A program made the position numbers and the translations under genes. Positions 1 to 9,211 of a stretch of 10,810 nucleotides of DNA are shown piece by piece (position 1 is the stretch's first letter; each line of letters opens with the position of its first letter). Origin of the DNA: Pseudomonadota bacterium (lineage in GTDB: Bacteria; Pseudomonadota; Alphaproteobacteria; Caulobacterales; Caulobacteraceae). The DNA lies in NCBI GenBank assembly GCA_023432855.1, contig JAEZEZ010000037.1, positions 1 to 10,810 of the forward strand. The letters run 5' to 3'. The notes under the pieces were generated by a model. It did no database searches. It saw only the letters and a program-made list of their open reading frames with translations, and was not told the origin of the DNA.

Positions 1-3000
1 ACTGGAAGCCGCGCCAGTCGCTGTCGTGGCCCAGGTTCTCGACGAAGGTGAAGCCGCCGATGTCGAAGGCCTGGACGCTGTCGAAGCCCTCGTCACCGCC
101 GTGGGCCTGCATCCACAGCTCCCAGCCATCGACGCGGCCGTAGCCGTCGCCGGGGCCGGCGCTCATGGAGCCGCCCGCGCCGGAGGCGTCGCGGATTTCC
201 TGCCAGCGGGCCGTTACCGCATCGGCCGAACGGCGCCAGAACTCGGAGGACGCCTCGGCGGCCACCAGCAGTTCGAAGGCTTCGTTGTCGGGCAGGCCGA
301 CGATGAACCAGTCGTTCCCGTCCAGGATCAGCTCGTACTCGACGAAGCCCTTGTCGACGTTGTCCATGGTGAAGGCCGAGGCGGTCGTGCCGCCGGTCTC
401 CACCACGAGGATGCCGCCGAAGTTCAGCACGCCGGGCGAGGCGGCCAGCACGTCGTTGGGCACGATCTCGGTCGAGCCCGCGGCCGTGCCGACCACCAGC
501 ACGTCGGCGGTCGAGCCGGGCCCGCCCAGCTCCACGTCCAGGTGCAGCTCCGAGCCGGCGCCGCCGAAGAAGGCGGTGGCCGGCAGGTAGAGGTAGTCGT
601 CCACCTGGCCGTCGACGCCCGAGATGACCCCGTAGTTGTCGAGGTATTCGAGGTCGAGCAGGGTGGTGATCTCGGGCGCGCCGGTGTTGCGGCTGAAGCC
701 GATCTCGCCGGTGTTGACCACGATGTCGGCGTCCAGGCCCAGGCCGCCGAAGTCGGACGTGCCGTAGGTCTCCCAGAGGCCGGAGTTGTACAGGTAGTCG
801 TCGTTCGCGGTCAGGTCGACGAAGCCGTAGATCTCGCCCGAGTTGTAGATCGCCGCCTCGCCGCCATCGATGTCGATGGCCAGGCCCGTGCCGGACCAGA
901 TCGTCCCGGCCGTCGACAGGTAGGTCCCGATCAGGGTGGTGGCGTGGATGGCCACGTCGCTGCCGTAGATTTCGCCGCTGTCGATGAAGATGGCCGAGAA
1001 GTCGCCCGCCTCGACGTGAATGGCCTCGCCGTTGACGCCGCCGATGGCCGTGATGTCGCCCGCCACGTCGACATAGACGTCGTCGCCGGCGATCGCCTCG
1101 ATGCCGTAGGCCGTGTTCGCCGACTCGGCGGTGATGGAGCCGACCAGGCTGGCGTTCACCGTGCCGGCAAAGGTGTAGGCGTCGAAGCCGGTGGCGCTGT
1201 CGTAGCCGTACACGTCCACGTCGCCCTCGACATCGATCAGGACGCCGAGGCCGCCGTAGGAGCTGATGCCGATGGCGTAGCCGGCGGGCGCGTTGACCGT
1301 GATGTCACCGGTCACCGTGGTGGAGGCGAAGCCCGTGCCGCTGTCGATGTCGAGGCCGGTGTTGAACAGGGCGCCGCCGGCGTAGGCGTAGCCGTCCAGC
1401 ACCATGGTGGCGTCACCCGTCGCGTTGATGTCCACGGCGTAGGCCAGGATCCCCGGCGAATTGGCGATGACGTTGCCGGTGATGGTCACCGAACCGTCTC
1501 CGCCGGCGCTGAAGGCCTGGACATAGACGCCGTAGGCGCTCGTCCCGCCGGACGAGTAGATGTTGCCCGTGACCTCGACGGCCACGTCGCCCGCGGTGCT
1601 CTCGGCATAGATGCCGGCGGCGAAGTCCGCGGCGCTGATCGACATGTCGCCCGCCGTGGTGATCGACACGTCGCCGGCGGCGAAGGCGTCGATGCCGTAG
1701 GCGTCGTAGTTGGCGCTGGAGGCCAGCAGGCCGCCCGAGAAGTCGATGTCGATGCCGCCATAGTCGCTCTCGACCAGCATGCCGTAGGCGCTGCCGCCGC
1801 CGAACAGGGCGCCGCCATAGGCGCGCGCGTCGATGTTTCCGGTCATGGTCACCGTGGCGCTGTAGTCGCCGTAGATGGCCATGCCGAAGGCGTCGTAGTC
1901 GCTGCTGTTGGCGGTGATGTCGCCGGTAAGGGTGACGCTGGCGTCGCCCAGCGGGCCGGTGTCGATCTCGATGCCCTTGGCCGAGTCGTAGGCGTAGGCG
2001 CCGATGTCGCCGGTCATGGTGAGGGTGGAGTCGCTCGCCGAGTAGAGGTCGATCCCGTAAACGCGGCCGCTGCTGCTGGTGGCGGTGATGTCGCCGGTCA
2101 TGGTGAAGGTGACCGAGGCGTCGTCGGAGATCACGTAGGCGCCGTAGGCGTCGTCGTCGCCGAAGCTGATCATGTTGCCGGTGACGGTGACCGTGGCGTT
2201 GTCGTCGGCCTGGACGTAGATGCCGATGGCGCGGCCCAGCGACGAGTAGGTGTCGATGTCGCCGGTGACCGCGACCGTGGCGTCGCCCACGCCGGTCTCG
2301 ACATTGATCCCGTTGACCTCGAAGACGCCGTCCGTGGTGATGTTGCCGGCCACCGAAATGTCGGCCCCCGTCGCTCCGATGGCGGCGACGCCATAGGCGT
2401 CGCTGAGGTTGCTGTCCGCGACGATGTTGCCCGTCAGGTCGACGCTGACCGCGCCGGCGTTCGACACGATGTCGATGCCGGAGGCGTAGTCGTCGGCGAT
2501 GGCCGTGACGTCCCCGGTCATGGTCAGGTCGGCGTCGAACAGGGCCTCGATGTCGAGGCCGTAGGCGTTCGAGCCGGTGCTGGTGGCCGAGACGTTCCCG
2601 TTCACGTCCACGGTGGCGTAGTCGCCGAACGCATAGACGTCGATGCCCGTGGCCTCGCCGGCGGCGTTGACCGTCGTGTCGCCATAGACGCCGACCAGGG
2701 CGAACTCGTCGGCATAGACTTCCAGGCCGAGGGCGTAGCCCGTCCCCGCCGTCGCGGTGATGTCGCCCTCGATGTCGACCAGGGCGTAGCCCGAGGAAGA
2801 CACGACGTCGATTGCGGTGGCCGTATCCGCGGCGTCGGCGGTGACGTCGCCGGTCACCTCCAGCTCGAGGTCGTCCGACGCGTTGAGGTCGATGCCGAAC
2901 GCGTTCACGTCCGAAGTCGCGAGGACGTTCCCTTCGACCTCGACGCTGATGTAGGCGGCGTCGATGTAGATGCCGTACGCGTTGGCCGCCGCATCCACGG

Positions 3001-4582
3001 TGATGTCGCCGACCACGTCCACCAGGGCAAGGGTCGCCCCGTCGATGTCGATGCCGAAGGCCTGACCCGCGTCGCTGGTGGCCGTGATCGAGCCGGTCAG
3101 GCCGACCGCGGCCAATGCCCCGTATGCGTAGATGCCATATGCGGCGCCGTCTCCGTCGGCGGTGATGTCGCCCGTGACCGCCACCACGGTGTTCCCAAAG
3201 CTGGTGGCGACAATGCCCCCGGCTGCGCCGGCGGAGGTCGAGGAGATGTCACCCTCGACGACAACGGTCGTGCCCAGGATGGCCGCCGCATCGATGCCGA
3301 TGGCCAACAGGCCGCCGGTGCTGACGGTCACGTCGCCGTAGAGATCGATGTAGGCGTAGCCGAAGGCCTCGACATCCATACCAGTGGTGAACGCGGCGCC
3401 GATCGCGGAGATGTCGCCGGTCATGTTCACATCGGCGTTGCCGACGGCGTAGACATCGATCCCGGTCGCGAAGAAGCCGCCTACCGACGTGGCGTCGATG
3501 TCGCCCGTGACGTCCGCGGTGACGCTTCCGTCGTCGGTCTCGATGTTGATGCCGACCGCGGCGTTGCCGCCCTGCGCTGCGATGTCGCCGTCCTGCGTGA
3601 CCGAGGCGTCGCCGTCGCCGGCGTAGACGTTGATGCCGATCGCGGCGCTGTCCGAGGTCGCGGTGATGTCTGCGGTCGCGTAGACGTCCACCACGCCGCC
3701 CGAAGCGGAGATGCCATAGGCGTAGTCGCCGCCCACGACCGTGATTCCGCCGACAACGCTGACCTGGGTGGTGCCCGTCAGCACATCGGAAGTCGCCAGG
3801 ACGCCGTAGGCGCTGTCCAGGGCCTCGACATTGATCGCGCCTTCGACCAGCACCGTGCTGGAGGTCGCGCCGGCGGACAGGATGCCCCAGGCGTCGCCGT
3901 CGGCGTTGTAGACATCCAGGGTCCCGTTGGACGTCACGCCCGCGTTGTCGCCGCGGACCCAGATCGCTACGTCGCCGTAGCCCCAGGTCCCGTCGACGCT
4001 GATGTCGCCGGTGTTGGTGACGAGCACGTCGCCGGTGTTGGCGACGGAATAGGCGATGATGCCGGCCCCACCGGCGGTGATGTCGCCGCTGTTGTCGACC
4101 ACGATGTCATCGTCGGCGAAGGCCACCACGCCGTCGCTGTCCGCCGTCAGCTCGGCGCCGTTGTAGACGTAGACGTCGGCGTCCGCCCCATAGGCCCGCA
4201 CGTCGATGGCGTCGGCGTCCGAGGTGATCGTCGCGCCCGTCGCCACGTCTGCCGTGGCGTCGCCGCCGGCCGAGGTGTTGACGGTCAGCCCGTCGCCCGT
4301 GGCGTTCACCACCACGTCCGCCTCGACGATGACCGTCAGGTCCGTGCCGGCCGCGCCGACGTAGTCGATGCCGGTCGGGTAGGGGTTGCCGGTGGAGTCG
4401 CAGGTGGCGACCCCGCCCACGGCCGCGCCGCACTCGTCGAGCGCCAGCGCCCGCTCGGGCGCCGCGACGGCGGCGATGGCCAGGGAGCAGCCCAGCGCGG
4501 TGCCGAGCATGAGCGCCCGCGGCGAGCGGCCGCCGGTTGCGCGCACGGCTTCGCCCGCGCCCGAGAACGTGTGGATCGGCAT
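1..4582 (-). CDS. Giant beta-helical autotransporter (type V secretion), 3' end beyond window
   Basis: The minus-strand frame is open from ATG 4582 to base 1 without a stop, giving at least 1,527 residues. Residues 1-47 look like a signal peptide: an Arg-containing n-region, the hydrophobic stretch LMLGTALGCSLAIAAVAA, and a probable cut after ALA47. Cys51 and Cys61 follow in the mature N-terminus and could form a disulfide. Residues ~192-1202 are about 37 tandem units of ~28 residues of the GDITA...AYGID type, as expected for a parallel beta-helix passenger. A non-repeat cap follows (~1203-1435), then a helical linker (EFWRRSADAVTARWQEIRDA, ~1447-1466). From ~1482 (GWELWMQAHGGDEG) the start of an outer-membrane autotransporter barrel is visible; the remaining ~250 residues should lie left of the window. 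The likely role is a surface or secreted adhesin-like fibre, but no substrate can be read. GAGGGG lies 11 bases before ATG 4582. An in-frame ATG at 4612 (AGGA 8 bases upstream) would add 10 residues. The family call is firm; the start and function are not. Confidence 0.88.
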   Translation of the reverse strand, partial: MPIHTFSGAGEAVRATGGRSPRALMLGTALGCSLAIAAVAAPERALALDECGAAVGGVATCDSTGNPYPTGIDYVGAAGTDLTVIVEADVVVNATGDGLTVNTSAGGDATADVATGATITSDADAIDVRAYGADADVYVYNGAELTADSDGVVAFADDDIVVDNSGDITAGGAGIIAYSVANTGDVLVTNTGDISVDGTWGYGDVAIWVRGDNAGVTSNGTLDVYNADGDAWGILSAGATSSTVLVEGAINVEALDSAYGVLATSDVLTGTTQVSVVGGITVVGGDYAYGISASGGVVDVYATADITATSDSAAIGINVYAGDGDASVTQDGDIAAQGGNAAVGINIETDDGSVTADVTGDIDATSVGGFFATGIDVYAVGNADVNMTGDISAIGAAFTTGMDVEAFGYAYIDLYGDVTVSTGGLLAIGIDAAAILGTTVVVEGDISSTSAGAAGGIVATSFGNTVVAVTGDITADGDGAAYGIYAYGALAAVGLTGSITATSDAGQAFGIDIDGATLALVDVVGDITVDAAANAYGIYIDAAYISVEVEGNVLATSDVNAFGIDLNASDDLELEVTGDVTADAADTATAIDVVSSSGYALVDIEGDITATAGTGYALGLEVYADEFALVGVYGDTTVNAAGEATGIDVYAFGDYATVDVNGNVSATSTGSNAYGLDIEALFDADLTMTGDVTAIADDYASGIDIVSNAGAVSVDLTGNIVADSNLSDAYGVAAIGATGADISVAGNITTDGVFEVNGINVETGVGDATVAVTGDIDTYSSLGRAIGIYVQADDNATVTVTGNMISFGDDDAYGAYVISDDASVTFTMTGDITATSSSGRVYGIDLYSASDSTLTMTGDIGAYAYDSAKGIEIDTGPLGDASVTLTGDITANSSDYDAFGMAIYGDYSATVTMTGNIDARAYGGALFGGGSAYGMLVESDYGGIDIDFSGGLLASSANYDAYGIDAFAAGDVSITTAGDMSISAADFAAGIYAESTAGDVAVEVTGNIYSSGGTSAYGVYVQAFSAGGDGSVTITGNVIANSPGILAYAVDINATGDATMVLDGYAYAGGALFNTGLDIDSGTGFASTTVTGDITVNAPAGYAIGISSYGGLGVLIDVEGDVDVYGYDSATGFDAYTFAGTVNASLVGSITAESANTAYGIEAIAGDDVYVDVAGDITAIGGVNGEAIHVEAGDFSAIFIDSGEIYGSDVAIHATTLIGTYLSTAGTIWSGTGLAIDIDGGEAAIYNSGEIYGFVDLTANDDYLYNSGLWETYGTSDFGGLGLDADIVVNTGEIGFSRNTGAPEITTLLDLEYLDNYGVISGVDGQVDDYLYLPATAFFGGAGSELHLDVELGGPGSTADVLVVGTAAGSTEIVPNDVLAASPGVLNFGGILVVETGGTTASAFTMDNVDKGFVEYELILDGNDWFIVGLPDNEAFELLVAAEASSEFWRRSADAVTARWQEIRDASGAGGSMSAGPGDGYGRVDGWELWMQAHGGDEGFDSVQAFDIGGFTFVENLGHDSDWRGFQ
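977..4009 (-). repeat. Array of ~37 tandem 28-residue (~84-bp) coding repeats
   Basis: Inside the autotransporter, residues ~192-1202 divide into about 37 consecutive units, mostly 26-29 residues long. Each starts G-[DN]-[IV]-[TS]-A, has [AT]-[YFI]-G-[ILM]-[DEN]-[IV] near the middle, and ends in an alternating strand such as ADVTVT or YALVDIE. Typical units are GDITATSSSGRVYGIDLYSA and GNVLATSDVNAFGIDLNASD, each followed by a short strand. A few units carry insertions, for example the 35-residue unit containing GALFGGGSAYG. At DNA level the recurring core is the TGDI codon block, but units differ in sequence, so the array looks old and under selection rather than freshly amplified. One unit probably equals one coil of a right-handed beta-helix; that is inference from family knowledge. 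Confidence 0.85.
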
Positions 4583-4702
4583 CGTCTGGATTTCCCCTCG
4601 AGAAACACGCATGCCGCGAGTCCTGCGGCCGCCGTAACCAGATACCACCGTTATTATGTCAGCCGCAATACGCCCGGGAGGGGAAAGAGGGCTAACGAAT
4701 CT
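4583..4702 (-). promoter_or_regulatory. Leader region between SemiSWEET and autotransporter genes
   Basis: This gap of about 120 bases separates two same-strand genes. Read on the minus strand it contains TTGCGGCTGACATAATAACG, an AT-richer island in otherwise GC-rich DNA. Its TTGCGG lies 18 bases before TATCTG and could be a weak promoter for the autotransporter. Two GANTC sites (4618-4622 and 4697-4701), the target of the alphaproteobacterial methylase CcrM, sit in this gap. GAGGGG at 4594-4599 is the candidate ribosome binding site for the start at 4582. No strong terminator is visible, so read-through from the SemiSWEET gene is possible. The promoter call is weak. Confidence 0.3.
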
Positions 4703-4984
4703 CTACTGTTGCGCAGGGTCGCCATTGCGGAACCGCCACTTCATGACCAGCACCGAAAACGCCATCATCCCGGCCAGCGAATTGGCCACGATGATTGGCC
4801 AGGCCAGGGTCATCACCCCGTAGACCACCCACAGCGCGAAGCATGTGCAGGTCAGCAGGTAGGTGCGCAGCGACACCGCCGTGGCGTCGCGCTCGCGCGC
4901 GATCTTCAGCACCTGGGGCGCGAACGAGGTGATGGAGGCGACGGCGGCGGCCGTGCCCACGAGGTTGGCGGCGAGCGTGCTCAA
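4703..4984 (-). CDS. SemiSWEET-type PQ-loop sugar transporter
   Basis: This encodes a 93-residue, three-helix membrane protein of the SemiSWEET/MtN3 family, which works as a homodimer to pass sugars across the inner membrane by facilitated diffusion. Helix 1 carries the PQ-loop motif (ASITSFAPQVLKIARERDA), followed by a polar loop (TAVSLRTYLL). Helix 2 contains LWVVYG, and helix 3 contains PIIVANSLAGMMAFSVLVM; the Trp of LWVVYG and the Asn of VANS match family substrate-pocket positions. The chosen start is TTG 4984, with GGAG 6 bases upstream, giving a protein that begins ~7 residues before the usual NLVG of helix 1, as in known SemiSWEETs. The frame stays open to a TTG at 5083, which would add 33 Arg/Pro-rich residues, but that codon lies inside the palindromic repeat and the extension does not resemble the family. 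The TAG stop is at 4703-4705. The gene lies 90-120 bases upstream of the autotransporter on the same strand. The actual substrate is unknown. Confidence 0.85.
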   Translation of the reverse strand: MSTLAANLVGTAAAVASITSFAPQVLKIARERDATAVSLRTYLLTCTCFALWVVYGVMTLAWPIIVANSLAGMMAFSVLVMKWRFRNGDPAQQ

Positions 4985-5070
4985 GCGGGGCTCCGGTCCA
5001 GGCGCGTCGGGGCCGGATGAACGGCTGCGCTGGCGTCGCGGTTCCGGCGGACGCCGCGCGGCGAAATCCC

Positions 5071-5147
5071 CGTCCTTCGACAAGCTCAGGATGAGGATTT
5101 CGAATGCGCCCGCTCATTAGCCCTCATCCTGAGCCTGTCGAAGGACG
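5071..5147. repeat. Palindromic intergenic repeat, copy 1 (REP-like)
   Basis: Two 26-base arms (5071-5096 and 5122-5147) are inverted repeats with a single mismatch, around a 25-base loop beginning ATTTC and ending TTAGC. The core of the left arm is CCTTCGACAAGCTCAGGATG. The mismatch gives a G·U pair in minus-strand RNA and an A·C clash in plus-strand RNA, so the hairpin is better as minus-strand RNA. It sits between the divergent SemiSWEET and ettA genes, where a terminator is not needed. Such elements are dispersed in many alphaproteobacterial genomes; that is general knowledge, not shown here. A second copy lies at 6934-7015. Confidence 0.85.
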
Positions 5148-5177
5148 AGGGCGGGCCCTCGCCGCACCCCGCCCCCG

Positions 5178-5206
5178 TTGCTTCCGGGGCGTCCAATGGC
5201 TACATC
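5178..5206 (+). promoter_or_regulatory. Candidate sigma-73-type promoter of ettA
   Basis: GCTACATC (5199-5206) matches every position of the Caulobacter housekeeping -10 pattern GCTANAWC. TTGCTTC (5178-5184) is a partial match to the -35 pattern TTGACGS. The 14-base spacer is within the known 10-14 range. It lies 56 bases upstream of the ettA ATG, between repeat copy 1 and the gene. This is read by eye from a remembered consensus; the -35 is only partly matched. Confidence 0.45.
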
Positions 5207-5262
5207 CCGGGCCCGATTTCCCGTCATTCCAGACGCCCCTACCCGAGCGAGCGCGCGCGCCC

Positions 5263-6924
<1,662 letters not shown>

Positions 6925-6933
6925 GGGGGAAGT

Positions 6934-7015
6934 CCTCGTCCTTCGACAAGCTCAGGATGAGGATTTCTCGGCGCCATCCCAGTAGCCCTCATCCTGAGCC
7001 TGTCGAAGGACGAGG
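6934..7015. repeat. Palindromic intergenic repeat, copy 2; possible bidirectional terminator
   Basis: Two 29-base arms (6934-6962 and 6987-7015) form an inverted repeat with the same single mismatch as copy 1. The 24-base loop also begins ATTTC and ends AGTAGC. The arms are virtually identical to copy 1, while the middle of the loop differs. It fills the 102-base gap between the convergent ettA (stop 9 bases away) and phoD (stop 11 bases away). Transcripts from either side would therefore end in a long hairpin. There is no U-run as in an intrinsic terminator, so mRNA end protection or a Rho-linked stop is as likely as direct termination. Confidence 0.85.
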
Positions 7016-7026
7016 GCGCCGGGCGC

Positions 7027-9102
7027 CTAAGTAAACATCCCCACCTCGCCCTCGAGCACGGTCTGCTCGAGGCGCGGCGCCTCGCCGGCGCGCCATAGCG
7101 GCACGTGGTGGCGCACGCGGTAGGTGATCGGCCCGCCGTCCGGCGTCCGGGCCCGTTCCAGGGGGTGGGGGATCCCCACGAACTCGCAGCTCAGGCCCTG
7201 CGCCGTGCAGGTGACCAGGCCATAGCCATGGCCGCCGCTATCCAGGAACTTCAGGTGCGGCGACACCTGCGGGTTGCGCACGGCCAGCGCCGCTTCCCGG
7301 TCATGCGTCGCCTGCAGCGCGAACGCCGCGCGCACCCCGTGCAGGCAGGCGAAGTCCGCGGCGGGCACGGGCGCCGCCCCGCCCGGCGGGTCGTACAGGT
7401 AGATCGGCCGCAGCGGGTCGTCGGCCTTGATGATGCGCGGCAGCACCTCGCCCTGGCCCACCGACGAGATCGAGCCGGTGACGAACTCGAACCCCGCGGG
7501 CTCGAACGCGCGCGGCGGCAGGTCCTTCGACATCAGCCCGGCGAAGAAGGCGTGCCGGTCGCCGGCCACCGCCCCGAACCCGGTGATCCCCCGCGCGCGC
7601 ACGAAGTCCAGGATCTCGCCCCGCTCGGCCCGGTAGCCCGACCAGTCGGTGGTCGCCAGCACGCCATAGCCGCCGTCGGCCGGCCACGCGCCCTTGCCCT
7701 CAGGCGTGTGCTGCGGGTCGGTGCGCCACTCCAGCGAGGCCTGGGAGTTGCCCCAGATCTTCCACGTCGCGCCCGACGCCCCCAGCCGTTCCTTCAGCCA
7801 CGCCTTCTGATCGCGCCCCAGCATGGTCTGCGGCTCGCCGTCCTTGCGCCAGTTGGGGATCTCCTTGCCGTTGAAGCGGATCACCTCCGGCGGCCGGCCG
7901 CCGTCCCACGTCCGCCCCGCGTCCAGCACCGCGATGGCCTCGCCCGGCGCATAGCGATAGCCCTCCACCCCCAGCGGGTCGGTGCGGTCGTCCAGCGCCG
8001 CGCTCGGCATCTTGAACGAGTGGTTGTCGGTCAGCAGCAGCTCCAGGTGCCGCCCGAACCGCAAGGCACGCCACAGCTTCAGCGACGAGATCGCCGCCAG
8101 GTTCGACGGCTCCAGCCCCAGGCCGTGCTCGTCGTACTCCGTCGGCAGCACGTCCTCGACCGGCGGCGCCACGAACAGGTCGCGCCCCCCGTCCGGCAGC
8201 CGCCCGACCCGCGCCGGCTGGTATTCGAACCAGGCCTGGTTGGCCGCCACCTTCAGCCGCTGCGCCGCCCGCGGCTTGCCGCCGAACACCTGCACCGACT
8301 GATAGGCCACCCACGAGAACTCGTGGTTGTCCCAGATGCACACGAACGGCCAGCGCGCCCGCGCGTCCTGGATGTCCGGATCGTTCAGCGTCGCCTGCCA
8401 GCACAGGCGGTAGTCCCCGAGCGTCGTCGGGATGTGGAAATTGCCGATCTTCTCGCCGTTCGGATAGCGCACGAAGTCGCGGATGCGCCGGCCATAGCGC
8501 CCGTTCGGCTGGTCCTCGGGATAGACCGTCACCTCGTAGATGAAGTCCCCCAGGTGCAGCACGAAATCCAGCCGCTCGTCCGCCGGCCGCCGCTCATCCT
8601 CGAAGATCATCCGCCGCCAGGCGTTCTGCGCCCCCTCGTTGGGGCTCTGGCACGAGACGAAGGCAAAGCGCACCGCCCGGTCCGCATCCGCCGCCGGCGC
8701 CGTCACCGTCCGCCCGATGCGCGAGCCCGCGCCCGTCTGGTCGGTGAAGCGATAGAAATAGACGGAGGCAGGCCGAAGCCCCGCCGCCAGCACCCGGCTG
8801 GTCCAGTCGCCCTCGGCCTTCGGCTCGGCCCGGGCTGTGGCGACCACCCGCCGGAACCCCTCGTCCTCGGCCACCTCGACGGTCAGAATTGGCGCTATGA
8901 CATCGGCGGTCGCCGGCCGCCGCGTCCACAGCACCACGCTGTCCGCCCCCGGATCCCCCGACGCCACCCCCTGGGGATAGAGCTCCCGCCGCTCGGTCCA
9001 TTTGACCCGCGAAGGCCGAGCCTCAGCCCGCCCCCACGCCAGCGAGGCCCCCATGGCGGCCGCCGACGCCAGGAACGCCCGGCGGGATGTGTTGTCGGTC
9101 AT
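7027..9102 (-). CDS. phoD: PhoD-family alkaline phosphatase/phosphodiesterase, Tat-exported
   Basis: This encodes a 691-residue phosphatase that would release phosphate from mono- or diesters in the periplasm or outside the cell. The N-terminus has a twin-arginine signal (TSRRAFLASAAA, Arg7-Arg8) with a likely cut after AEA28; Tat export fits a metalloenzyme folded in the cytoplasm. ELYPQGVASGDPGADSVVLW opens the Ig-like PhoD N-domain. The catalytic domain shows the expected metal-site motifs: FVSCQS (Cys151, the family's Fe ligand), HLGDFIYE (Asp186, Tyr189), WDNHEF (257-262) and GDRHAFFAG (Asp515, His517). The motif reads WDNHE rather than the Bacillus WDDHE. The start is ATG 9102, with GGGAGGG a suitable distance upstream; an in-frame ATG 10 codons earlier would bury the Tat motif deeper. 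On the RNA the Shine-Dalgarno can pair in a short CUCCC/GGGAG hairpin (9112-9125). The gene is divergent from the DUF47-pit operon. At 691 residues it is longer than Bacillus PhoD. Its exact substrate preference cannot be read. Confidence 0.92.
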   Translation of the reverse strand: MTDNTSRRAFLASAAAMGASLAWGRAEARPSRVKWTERRELYPQGVASGDPGADSVVLWTRRPATADVIAPILTVEVAEDEGFRRVVATARAEPKAEGDWTSRVLAAGLRPASVYFYRFTDQTGAGSRIGRTVTAPAADADRAVRFAFVSCQSPNEGAQNAWRRMIFEDERRPADERLDFVLHLGDFIYEVTVYPEDQPNGRYGRRIRDFVRYPNGEKIGNFHIPTTLGDYRLCWQATLNDPDIQDARARWPFVCIWDNHEFSWVAYQSVQVFGGKPRAAQRLKVAANQAWFEYQPARVGRLPDGGRDLFVAPPVEDVLPTEYDEHGLGLEPSNLAAISSLKLWRALRFGRHLELLLTDNHSFKMPSAALDDRTDPLGVEGYRYAPGEAIAVLDAGRTWDGGRPPEVIRFNGKEIPNWRKDGEPQTMLGRDQKAWLKERLGASGATWKIWGNSQASLEWRTDPQHTPEGKGAWPADGGYGVLATTDWSGYRAERGEILDFVRARGITGFGAVAGDRHAFFAGLMSKDLPPRAFEPAGFEFVTGSISSVGQGEVLPRIIKADDPLRPIYLYDPPGGAAPVPAADFACLHGVRAAFALQATHDREAALAVRNPQVSPHLKFLDSGGHGYGLVTCTAQGLSCEFVGIPHPLERARTPDGGPITYRVRHHVPLWRAGEAPRLEQTVLEGEVGMFT

Positions 9103-9188
9103 GGCGGAGCCCTCCCGGGCGGGAGTAGGCACCCGCCGGGGGCAGGGAGCCAGTTAAGGACGGGTAATGTGCATGGGTGCAGGGTTTT

Positions 9189-9199
9189 GGGGGGGGGGG
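9189..9199. repeat. Homopolymeric tract of 11 G
   Basis: An unbroken run of eleven G (eleven C on the phoD strand) lies 87-97 bases upstream of the phoD start. It runs directly into GGAGGT ahead of the small ORF at 9212. Tracts of this length can slip during replication. Located in a promoter region, a length change could alter spacing of phoD control elements. Whether it varies in this organism cannot be seen from one sequence, and assembly error in the run is possible. Confidence 0.8.
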
Positions 9200-9211
9200 A
9201 GGTAGCTGGCC

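Noticed and set aside
977..4009. Possible CRISPR or non-coding tandem repeat
   Set aside because: The ~84-bp periodicity is explained by protein repeats. Units are diverged and there is no constant repeat with unique spacers.
26..5020. 1,664-codon plus-strand open frame
   Set aside because: It is in exact antisense codon register with the autotransporter. Stops would require TTA, CTA or TCA codons in the real gene, which high GC avoids. Its translation is low-complexity and shows no family motif, while the minus strand gives a signal peptide, beta-helix repeats and barrel start.
6934..7015. Classical intrinsic terminator
   Set aside because: The stem is long enough but no U-run follows on either strand, and the same element occurs between divergent genes. 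It is listed as a repeat with only possible termination activity.
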